This document shows positions 57,601-64,000 of a stretch of 64,000 nt of DNA, piece by piece. The DNA comes from Bacteroidia bacterium (lineage in GTDB: Bacteria > Bacteroidota > Bacteroidia > Flavobacteriales > Flavobacteriaceae). The DNA is taken from contig JAUIBW010000006.1 of assembly GCA_030427585.1 (NCBI GenBank), forward strand, positions 148,714 to 212,713, given 5' to 3'. How positions within the stretch are numbered: position 1 is the first letter of the stretch; every line of letters starts with the position of its first letter. A program made the translations under genes and the position numbers. A model generated the notes under the pieces. The model was not told the DNA's origin and did not search any database. It saw only the letters and a program-made list of their open reading frames with translations.

Positions 57601-57648
57601 AAAAGGTTACAAGTTAACATCTAATTTTAATTTGTAACCTTTTTTTTT
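57601..57648 (+). terminator. Strong terminator upstream of serine hydrolase gene
   Basis: AAAAGGTTACAA (57601-57612) pairs perfectly with TTGTAACCTTTT (57632-57643), long loop, then T-run to 57648. It points along the plus strand although no plus-strand gene precedes it after 57350. Confidence 0.75.
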
Positions 57649-57661
57649 ATCGTCTTGTCAA

Positions 57662-58819
57662 ATGTATGTGAATTCACAATATCATAGTTACTCACATTTA
57701 AAATTTGATAAAATGAATCAATTTAAACAAATCTTTATACGGTGTATATTATTATTTATAACAATTTCGGGGATATCTTTCGGACAAACTAATTCTAAAT
57801 TCATAAGAGTTCCTGATGGAAGAAATATTAACGTATTTAATCTTAACCAGCATATAGAAAAAGCAATGGACTCTATAGGAGTGCCAGGCCTTTCTATTGC
57901 TATAATAAACAATGACAAAATTGTATATCATAACACGTTTGGAGTTGTAAATAATAAGACACAGGAACCTGTAACCAAACAAACTATCTTTGAAGCAGCC
58001 TCTCTCTCTAAACCATTGTTCGCATATTTTATAATGAAAATGGCAGAAATAGGTAAGATTGATATAGATAAACCAATTTATCCATATCTTAAAGCTATAT
58101 TTCCTGAAGGAGTTATTGCTAAAGAATCTTTTGAAGCCTATCAAACTTTAACTCCTCGCATTATATTATCGCATGGAACAGGAATTCCTAATTGGGTCAA
58201 AGGACCAATTAAAATAGCCTTTAAACCCGGAACAGATTTTTCTTATTCTGGTGAAGCCTATCAACATCTAGGAGCTGCTTTTGGTACAAAATTGAATATA
58301 GGATGGGGTAGTGCGCTAGATTCTCTTTTTCTTAAAGAAGCAGCGCATCCCATAGGTATGGATAGAAGCTTTTATACTTGGAATGATATATTAGAAAACC
58401 ATACAGCAAAGGGGCATATAAAAGGTGAAGTGAACCTGAAAATACACAGGGACAAAAAAGTAGGACCAGGATATAGTCTACAATCTGATGCGCAAGACTA
58501 TGCTTTGTTTTTGATAGAAATGATGAATCCGAAGAATATAAAAAAACGTACTCGTGATGAAATGCTTAAAGAACATAATCATTTTAAACCCGATAGCGAG
58601 CTTTTAAAAGAGACAGGGCAGACAGGTTGGGGGCTCGGTTTTGCTCAGAAACCTACTCCATATGGAATGATGCACTTACATACAGGAAACAATAAGGATT
58701 TTCAGGCATATGCCATGTTTATACCCAATCAAAAATACGGGTTTGTAATGTTTGGGAATTCAGATAACTTATTTCCTTTACTAGAAACAATAGAACAACT
58801 TTTAGGAGAACATTTTTAA
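57662..58819 (+). CDS. Serine hydrolase (beta-lactamase-related), secreted
   Basis: Third serine hydrolase of the window. The frame opens at 57662, but the ATG at 57713 gives a proper signal peptide (FIRCILLFITISGISFG, then QTN). Motifs: SLSK in EAASLSKPLF, a Tyr motif YSGEAYQHLG (YSG in place of YSN) and LHTGNNK as the third box (HTG). FKPGTDFSYSGEAYQ corresponds to the usual PGxxxxYS signature. It follows its own gap and is 9 bp before the DUF6249 gene. Confidence 0.88.
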   Translation: MYVNSQYHSYSHLKFDKMNQFKQIFIRCILLFITISGISFGQTNSKFIRVPDGRNINVFNLNQHIEKAMDSIGVPGLSIAIINNDKIVYHNTFGVVNNKTQEPVTKQTIFEAASLSKPLFAYFIMKMAEIGKIDIDKPIYPYLKAIFPEGVIAKESFEAYQTLTPRIILSHGTGIPNWVKGPIKIAFKPGTDFSYSGEAYQHLGAAFGTKLNIGWGSALDSLFLKEAAHPIGMDRSFYTWNDILENHTAKGHIKGEVNLKIHRDKKVGPGYSLQSDAQDYALFLIEMMNPKNIKKRTRDEMLKEHNHFKPDSELLKETGQTGWGLGFAQKPTPYGMMHLHTGNNKDFQAYAMFIPNQKYGFVMFGNSDNLFPLLETIEQLLGEHF

Positions 58820-58828
58820 GATAACCAT

Positions 58829-59158
58829 ATGAACAATTTAGACGAATTTCTAGGATTTATTACCATTATTATAGCAGCAATACTTGTTGTTTTTATAATT
58901 GCCAGATATAACTATCTCATTAAAAAAGCAATGATAGATAAAGGAATGTATTTAGATCAAAAAGCTAATAAATTCAAATACCTGGATATTGGATGTATTG
59001 TATTTGGATTAGGAATAGGATTGTTAGTTTCATCTCTGTTTACAACAATGAATTTATTAGAAGACACCTCAGATTTATTAGTTTGGGGTACGATTTTAAT
59101 TTTTGCTGCCGGCGGATTAGTAGTTGCTCATTTTATAAGAAAGAAACTTGAAAAATAA
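58829..59158 (+). CDS. DUF6249-like small membrane protein
   Basis: A 109-residue protein with three hydrophobic helices (about 8-26, 52-72, 82-102) and a conserved charged loop (KKAMIDKGMYLDQKANKFKY). DUF6249-type proteins are commonly encoded next to an ECF sigma factor in Bacteroidota, as here; the genes overlap by 11 bp. Probably part of a membrane-stress regulatory unit; mechanism unknown. Confidence 0.75.
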   Translation: MNNLDEFLGFITIIIAAILVVFIIARYNYLIKKAMIDKGMYLDQKANKFKYLDIGCIVFGLGIGLLVSSLFTTMNLLEDTSDLLVWGTILIFAAGGLVVAHFIRKKLEK

Positions 59159-59720
59159 TCCTACACAACAGGATTACGAGCTAATTCGTAAGATAAACAA
59201 AGGTGATACATCTGCTTTTAGACAACTTGTCTATATATATAAAGATGTATCACTTTCTTTGGCATCTTCTATTATAAAAGATTCAAGTATTGCAGAGGAT
59301 GTAGTACAAGATGTATTTATTAAAGTGTATCATAAATTAGATACGTTTAGCTTCAAATCCTCATTTGCTACCTGGTTGTATAGAATTGTTGTTAATACAT
59401 GTTATAATCAATTAAAAAAACAAAAACAGAATGTATCTCTAAAAGTTATTGAGGATACAACTATTATCATTTCAGAAGAAAAGAATATACTAAGCAAAGC
59501 CGACCAAAAGAAATACATCAATCTGGCATTACAAAAATTACGTCCGGATGAGTCTTTATTATTACGACTTTTTTATCTGTGTGAGCTAAGTATTAGAGAA
59601 ATAGAAGAGATTACTGGTTTTAAACCTTCAAAAATCAAAGTCGATTTACATAGAGGTAGAGAAAATATACATTTTCAATTAAAAAGATTATTAGGAAACG
59701 ATTTAAAGCATTTGCTATGA
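59148..59720 (+). CDS. ECF-type RNA polymerase sigma factor
   Basis: A 190-residue sigma factor: region 2 (about 25-95) with SIAEDVVQDVFIKVYHKL and FATWLYRIVVNTCYNQL; region 4 (about 125-180) with LSIREIEEITGFKPSKIKVD. It overlaps both neighbours (11 bp upstream, 4 bp downstream), so the three genes are co-translated. Unlike the sigma factor at 3465, it has no FecR or TonB receptor beside it. Confidence 0.93.
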   Translation: MKNNPTQQDYELIRKINKGDTSAFRQLVYIYKDVSLSLASSIIKDSSIAEDVVQDVFIKVYHKLDTFSFKSSFATWLYRIVVNTCYNQLKKQKQNVSLKVIEDTTIIISEEKNILSKADQKKYINLALQKLRPDESLLLRLFYLCELSIREIEEITGFKPSKIKVDLHRGRENIHFQLKRLLGNDLKHLL

Positions 59721-60070
59721 AAGAAGAAGAATTAAAAAAAATCATGAGTAAGAGTACCATAGAAACTTCAGATGATTTTGTAAATACACTTATGAATACT
59801 ATCGAAGTAGATCAAGAAATTAAATCAACGTCGTTTTTGTGGTCATTTAAACCCATTTTGATTACATGTTCAGTTTTAATACTAACAATAACATTTATTC
59901 TTTTTAAATTTTTGAACCACAGTAATATTTTACTAAATGTACTAACCAAAATTCCTAAAATACCAGTATTTGTTGTTGTTACATTGTTGCTTTTATTTTA
60001 TATAAATTCTATTATAAAACTAAATGAGTATCGCAGTACAAAAACTAGATTTGATAATAAATTTCAATAA
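59717..60070 (+). CDS. Small membrane protein, probable anti-sigma factor
   Basis: A 117-residue protein with an N-terminal cytoplasmic helix region (1-45, acidic) and two membrane helices (about 48-67 and 78-98). The start overlaps the sigma gene by 4 bp (ATGA). Size, topology and position fit an anti-sigma factor that holds the sigma at the membrane; no zinc-binding HxxxCxxC motif is present. Function is inferred from context. Confidence 0.7.
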   Translation: MKEEELKKIMSKSTIETSDDFVNTLMNTIEVDQEIKSTSFLWSFKPILITCSVLILTITFILFKFLNHSNILLNVLTKIPKIPVFVVVTLLLLFYINSIIKLNEYRSTKTRFDNKFQ

Positions 60071-60117
60071 TACCAAACTAAGATGAATAGCTAGTAAAGA
60101 GTAAATGGGCATAAAAG

Positions 60118-60150
60118 GTAATTATTCGATTTTGGTGTACAAATAATTAC
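60118..60150. terminator. Hairpin after the sigma/anti-sigma unit
   Basis: GTAATTATT (60118-60126) pairs with AATAATTAC (60142-60150). Only a weak T-run (TTGTT) follows. Could be a terminator or an operator in front of the phospholipase gene. Confidence 0.35.
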
Positions 60151-60273
60151 TTGTTAAAAGGATGTATATTTGCTGTATCCTACATTGTTAAAACTTCATA
60201 GTATACCCCATTTAGAATATTTAGGAACCAATTTTCAATATAATTAAGTATTAAAAGTAAAAAAACAGCACTA

Positions 60274-61167
60274 GTGAAAATATTTATTCCTCTAATTTTA
60301 TTAGTTTTTACCTACTCTTTTAGTTTAGGACAAACCATGACTCAAGATCCCGGAGGAAATTTGTCACAACGCTGGCAAATCAATAATGATACGATTAAAC
60401 TTTTTAAAATAGTGCCATATAAGCCAGTTTATTTTTTACTGGCCAATTATACTACTGATATAAATAATCAACCCGTAAGTGATAATCCTATAAATTCTAT
60501 AGATGAACCTTCTGATTTTACTAATACCGAATTAAAATTTCAACTTAGTTTTAAAACCAAGGCAGTACGAAATATATTTGGTAAAAAGATTGGTGGGAAT
60601 TTATGGATAGCCTATACCCAGTCTTCTCGCTGGCAACTGTATAGTGCGCATATTTCCAGGCCTTTTAGAGAAACTAATTACGAACCAGAATTTATGCTAA
60701 CCTTTCCTACTGCATATAAAATTTGGGGGCTAAATGGTGTATTTGCGGGAATTGGCATTAATCATCAAAGTAATGGGAGGTCAAATCCCTTATCCAGAAG
60801 TTGGAACAGGGTTATTTTACAACTTGGATGGGAGACTCCTTCTCTAAGCATTGTCTTGAAACCCTGGTGGCGTGTACAAGAATCCCCCATAGAAGATAAC
60901 AACCCGGGAATAGAGAATTATGTTGGGCGTGTTGAACTTTTATCTGCTTTTTCGAAAGGAAGACATGATATTAGCATAACAGCAAGACATTCTTTACGAG
61001 GAGGGAGTAGAAATAAAGGTAGTATTAAGTTGGATTATGCAATCAAAGTACTGGACCTATTACAAATTCATGCTCAGGTATTTCATGGATACGGAGAAAG
61101 CCTTATTGATTACAACCATAAGCAAACTACCATTGGGATAGGGCTATCCCTTTTGCAATGGAGGTAA
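60274..61167 (+). CDS. pldA: Outer-membrane phospholipase A1
   Basis: A 297-residue OMPLA. It begins with GTG; the signal peptide ends near SFSLG. Family marks: YTQSSRWQLYSAHISRPFRE, and the active site NHQSNGR with His164 and Ser166. Then SRSWNRVILQLGWE and a last-strand region GYGESLIDYNHKQTTIGI; C-terminus LLQWR. It hydrolyses phospholipids that reach the outer leaflet after envelope damage, as a dimer with calcium. Transcribed alone, next to a sigma unit that may monitor the envelope. Confidence 0.94.
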   Translation: MKIFIPLILLVFTYSFSLGQTMTQDPGGNLSQRWQINNDTIKLFKIVPYKPVYFLLANYTTDINNQPVSDNPINSIDEPSDFTNTELKFQLSFKTKAVRNIFGKKIGGNLWIAYTQSSRWQLYSAHISRPFRETNYEPEFMLTFPTAYKIWGLNGVFAGIGINHQSNGRSNPLSRSWNRVILQLGWETPSLSIVLKPWWRVQESPIEDNNPGIENYVGRVELLSAFSKGRHDISITARHSLRGGSRNKGSIKLDYAIKVLDLLQIHAQVFHGYGESLIDYNHKQTTIGIGLSLLQWR

Positions 61168-61366
61168 TGTAGCATAAGTAATTGTTTAATTACTAAAATT
61201 GACTGAAATATAAATTGTCTGATCTTTTTTGATAAAAACCTCTATCTCTGAAGTATACCTATATAAAACCATAAAGTAGTTAATAGGAGCTCTTTTACTT
61301 TAAAATAATTTACTATCTTTTCATACGTTTATAGAATGTCTAAATATAACCAACCAAGACCTCCCT

Positions 61367-62683
61367 ATGGAAATTTTCTCTTCTTACAATGTTATTATAG
61401 GAATTTCTCTTATTATTATTTTATCATTTATTTTTAATGGAGTAGCCAAAAAAACTAATATTCCTGCGGTACTATTATTAATTATCCTGGGAATTATCAT
61501 ACAATATATTCTTAAAGCTTTTGGTGGAGATACAATTGATTTTTTTCCAATGCTTGAAGTATTGGGTATAGTAGGATTGATTATGATTGTTCTCGAGGCC
61601 GCCTTAGAATTAGAGTTAAAAAGTGATAAACTCATGCCTATTCTCAAATCTTTGGCTATTGCATTGATTGGATTAGTCGCTTCTACCTTTATAGCAGCAG
61701 TGATTTTAAAAGCATTAGTAAAAGGAATGACAATGCAATCTGCATGGTTATATGCCACGCCATTATCAATACTATCCAGTGCAATTATTATCCCTAGTGT
61801 ATCATCATTACCCATCGCAAAAAAAGAATTTCATATCTATGAAAGTACATTTTCTGATATTCTGGGGATTATGCTATTTTATTTCCTTACCGGAAGATTA
61901 AACCCAGCAGAAGATTCGGGAGTAGGCGGTTTTTTTCTTAACCTAATTCTTACTATTGTAATTTCATTAATAGCTAGTTACGCTATTATTCTAATATTTC
62001 AGAAAATCAAAAGTCAGGTAAAACTGTTTTTGCTTATCGCAGTACTGTTACTATTGTATGCTCTAGGAAAAAAAATGCATTTGTCATCATTAATAATCAT
62101 TTTGATCTTTGGATTAGTTATTGCCAATATGAAATTATTTTTTCAGGGAAAACTTAGAGGATATCTTCATCTCGAAAAAGCAAAATCTATCTATCATGAA
62201 TTGCATGTAATTACTGCCGAAACAGCTTTTGTAGTTCGTACGCTATTTTTTGTGATTTTTGGGATAACCATTGTACTTTCTTCATTGTTAAGTTTAAAAG
62301 TTACGCTAATTAGTCTTTTGATATTAATCTCTATTTATATTATACGATATGGGATCTTACGTCTTTTTATGGGAAAAGATATTTCACCTCAATTGTTTAT
62401 TGCGCCAAGGGGATTAATCACGGTACTTTTATTTTATGCTATTCCTGAAGAGGCTGCAATTGAAGGATTCGAGCCAGGAATATTATTATTTGTGATTATT
62501 GGTACCAGTTTAATTATGACAGGAGGAATGATAAGAGAAAAAAAAATAAATCCAAATCAAAAATTAGCAACAGCGGGACCCAATGAAAGTATAGAAGAGA
62601 CCGAATATTTTATTAATAATACAACAGACCTAAGTGAAATTGATGATGCTTTACCATCATCTGATGAATATGAAACTGAGTAA
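61367..62683 (+). CDS. NhaP/CPA1-type cation:proton antiporter
   Basis: A 438-residue antiporter with about 12 helices and an acidic cytoplasmic tail (EETEYFINNTTDLSEIDDAL). Characteristic parts: LGIIIQYILKAFGGDTIDFF, LIMIVLEAALELELKS, the discontinuous-helix region SILSSAIIIPSVSSLP and APRGLITVLLFYAIPEEA (where CPA1 transporters have PRG). It probably exchanges Na+ or K+ for protons, suited to a marine habitat. Stop and the next start share one base (TAATG), so it is coupled to the WYL regulator. Confidence 0.9.
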   Translation: MEIFSSYNVIIGISLIIILSFIFNGVAKKTNIPAVLLLIILGIIIQYILKAFGGDTIDFFPMLEVLGIVGLIMIVLEAALELELKSDKLMPILKSLAIALIGLVASTFIAAVILKALVKGMTMQSAWLYATPLSILSSAIIIPSVSSLPIAKKEFHIYESTFSDILGIMLFYFLTGRLNPAEDSGVGGFFLNLILTIVISLIASYAIILIFQKIKSQVKLFLLIAVLLLLYALGKKMHLSSLIIILIFGLVIANMKLFFQGKLRGYLHLEKAKSIYHELHVITAETAFVVRTLFFVIFGITIVLSSLLSLKVTLISLLILISIYIIRYGILRLFMGKDISPQLFIAPRGLITVLLFYAIPEEAAIEGFEPGILLFVIIGTSLIMTGGMIREKKINPNQKLATAGPNESIEETEYFINNTTDLSEIDDALPSSDEYETE

Positions 62684-63399
62684 TGAAACGTTTACATCGA
62701 TTAACTGCCATATTAGTAAAATTACAATCTAAAAAAGTTGTTCAGGCAGCAGAATTAGCAAATAAATTTGAGGTGAGTTTACGTACCATATATAGGGATA
62801 TGCAAGCTCTCACCGATGCAGGAGTACCAATTGGTGCCGAAGCAGGCACAGGATATTACCTAGTAGATGGATACTCCTTACCACCTGTTATGTTTACAGA
62901 AAAGGAAGCAAATGCATTACTTACTGCTTCCAAAATCATAAAAACCAACAATGATCAATCCTTGATTAATGAATATCAAGAAGCTATAGATAAAGTAATT
63001 GCAGTACTTAAAACGACACAGAAAGAAAAACTTAAAATTCTCGAAGAACGTGTTTTTACATATAATACGATTGTAGCTCGCACAAGTACCTCTTTATCAG
63101 TTATTCAACAAGCAATTACAGATTTCAGAGTGCTCGAAATTCAATACACCAAAGCATCTGGAGAGTATAGTAAAAGATTAATCGAACCACTTGGCGTATA
63201 TTTTACTAACAATACCTGGATTATGATTGCTCATTGTAGATTAAGAAAAGATTATCGCGAGTTTAGAACAGATCGTATTCTTAATCTTATTGAAACTCAA
63301 GAGCTTTTTTCTCCAAAACATTTTAGCCTCGAGGATTATTACAAAAAAAGAGCAGAGGAGTGTAATTTTTCAACTTTTCCAAAAGAAAAATACTACTGA
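62683..63399 (+). CDS. YafY-type HTH/WYL-domain transcriptional regulator
   Basis: A 238-residue regulator: N-terminal winged helix (1-60; KKVVQAAELANKFEVSLRTI and YRDMQALTDAGVP), a GTGYYLVDGYSLPPVMFT linker and a WYL domain (about 140-220). In WYL the signature tryptophan-tyrosine-leucine reads IMIAHCRLRKDYREFRTDRI, so the classical W-Y-L residues are replaced. WYL domains usually bind ligands or nucleic acid. Translational coupling to the antiporter suggests that it controls it or responds to the same stress. Confidence 0.93.
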   Translation: MKRLHRLTAILVKLQSKKVVQAAELANKFEVSLRTIYRDMQALTDAGVPIGAEAGTGYYLVDGYSLPPVMFTEKEANALLTASKIIKTNNDQSLINEYQEAIDKVIAVLKTTQKEKLKILEERVFTYNTIVARTSTSLSVIQQAITDFRVLEIQYTKASGEYSKRLIEPLGVYFTNNTWIMIAHCRLRKDYREFRTDRILNLIETQELFSPKHFSLEDYYKKRAEECNFSTFPKEKYY

Positions 63400-63428
63400 C
63401 ATAGGGTTGTCACAGGTGTGATTTAGTT

Positions 63429-63839
63429 TTGATGAAAATTAAAAATAATAAACAATTAATCCTAATCATCATGATAAGTCTATTGTTTAATTGTGAAACA
63501 ACACCAAATCAAAACTCTGTATTAATGAAAACCAGAAGTAAAGTAGTAGAAGTCGTATTGTTTGAAGTCAATCCCGGATATTCACAGAAAGAAGCTGAAA
63601 AAGCATTAGCTTCTTTAAATGATGTATTAAAATTATATTATGGATTTATCGAAAGAACCACCGCAAGAAATGGAGATGGAAAATACATCGATATTGTATA
63701 TTGGAGTGATATGAAATCTGCCAAAGATGCAGCTACAGATATTATGAAAAACGATATTGCAACTTCTGTTTTTAGTATCATTAAACAAGAATCTGTTCAA
63801 ATGCATCACTTTGATACATTTAATCACTTTGAAGAATAA
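63429..63839 (+). CDS. Small lipoprotein with dimeric alpha-beta-barrel-like fold
   Basis: A 136-residue lipoprotein (SLLFNC). The mature part (about 38-130) has the pattern beta-helix-beta-beta-helix-beta seen in ABM/NIPSNAP-type ferredoxin-like domains: VVEVVLFEVNPGYSQKEAEK, a strand YIDIVYWSDMKSAKDAATDI and a final strand with MHHFDTF. Start at 63429 or 63432 (MM). Its function is unknown; related domains bind small hydrophobic ligands or heme. It is 29 bp behind the WYL gene. Confidence 0.75.
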   Translation: MMKIKNNKQLILIIMISLLFNCETTPNQNSVLMKTRSKVVEVVLFEVNPGYSQKEAEKALASLNDVLKLYYGFIERTTARNGDGKYIDIVYWSDMKSAKDAATDIMKNDIATSVFSIIKQESVQMHHFDTFNHFEE

Positions 63840-63860
63840 TTCTTTTTTAATTATAAAACA

Positions 63861-63949
63861 CCCTCTTCGATTGAAGAGGGGTTGAAAAATTTACTGGTCT
63901 CAGAATAGGGTGAAAGCCCTGCAATTTCATTGCAGCACTTTAGTAGTGC
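63861..63949. repeat. Cluster of hairpins at the right end
   Basis: CCCTCTTC/GAAGAGGG (63861-63880) is terminator-like, with A/T-rich flanks on both sides. Three further small hairpins follow closely: AGGG/CCCT (63907-63920), CTGCAAT/ATTGCAG (63919-63935) and GCACT/AGTGC (63935-63949). The first is probably the terminator of the gene at 63429; the rest may belong to an intergenic repeat or structured RNA that continues beyond the window. Confidence 0.5.
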
Positions 63950-64000
63950 GAAAAAATCTCTATCTTAGATTTAATGGATTCAAAAATAAGAAAAGGGCCT

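Larger units (their letters stand above)
57293..57661. other. 369-bp gap with several hairpins between S9 peptidase and serine hydrolase
   Basis: Contains the S9 terminator, two further inverted repeats (CTTTAT/ATAAAG at 57361-57378; CCTTTAAA/TTTAAAGG at 57388-57432) and a second strong T-run terminator just before the next gene. No coding frame is convincing. A small RNA is possible (see findings). Confidence 0.6.

Noticed and set aside
57426..57620. 64-codon minus-strand frame between two terminators
   Set aside because: It lies across the hairpin region, has no ribosome-binding context, and its codon pattern is not protein-like.
63945..63950. GTGCG near the right edge as a group II intron 5' end
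   Set aside because: Only five bases match the consensus, and no domain V or reverse transcriptase is visible before the window ends.

Overview
The window looks like chromosomal DNA of a marine flavobacterium (Bacteroidota, Flavobacteriaceae; an Aquimarina-like genome is my best guess, not proven). Reasons: low GC, flavobacterial -7 boxes (TAnnTTTG) at several starts, an ECF sigma/FecR/STN-TonB receptor/DUF4249 locus, LytTR-type two-component systems, HYC_CC_PP and DUF3347 copper proteins, RlmF, and many lipoproteins with short signal sequences. I saw no rRNA, tRNA, CRISPR, prophage or complete insertion sequence.

Layout. (1) 1-2155: end of a very large ABC permease/M1 metallopeptidase fusion gene that begins outside the window. 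(2) 2235-9789: a secreted orphan, a 660-bp gap with possible gene debris, then ECF sigma factor, FecR-like anti-sigma, STN TonB receptor, DUF4249 lipoprotein and a serine hydrolase. (3) 9954-22104: a copper-export locus on one strand: HYC_CC_PP, CusA, a four-helix-bundle gene, TolC/CusC, DUF3347 lipoprotein, HMA-AraC regulator, CopA ATPase, PepSY protein, CusB. (4) 22142-28639: LytS/LytTR pair, divergent from an ABC ATPase and a second permease/M1 fusion. (5) 28740-33918: cold-shock protein, SF2 helicase, RlmF, a split Crp/Fnr regulator, HD phosphohydrolase and a frameshifted MFS transporter. (6) 33924-43894: a third LytTR system (7TM kinase) divergent from a TonB-like receptor, PD40 lipoprotein, esterase and serine hydrolase; then two small orphans. 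(7) 43966-52778: a second LytS/LytTR pair, divergent from a lipocalin/ankyrin/phosphatase fusion, an ABC ATPase and the third permease/M1 fusion. (8) 53308-63839: an orphan pair, S9 peptidase, serine hydrolase, a DUF6249/sigma/anti-sigma trio, phospholipase A, Na+/H+ antiporter, WYL regulator and a small lipoprotein.

How it fits together. The main theme is a repeated module: a LytS-type kinase and LytTR regulator facing an ABC ATPase and a permease whose C-terminus is an extracytoplasmic zinc peptidase. Three fusion genes lie within 53 kb, two with complete modules. All three share an unusual HEXXH-X19-E zinc motif, where M1 enzymes usually have X18. Direct or inverted repeats resembling LytTR sites lie in the divergent intergenic regions. 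I infer envelope-sensing peptide or lipid export/processing systems. The second theme is copper efflux. There the four-helix-bundle gene seems to have been inserted between cusA and tolC together with inverted A/T-rich repeats, which now encode the end of CusA and the signal peptide of TolC.

Two genes look broken (Crp/Fnr and MFS, only about 1 kb apart). These could be real frameshifts or assembly errors.
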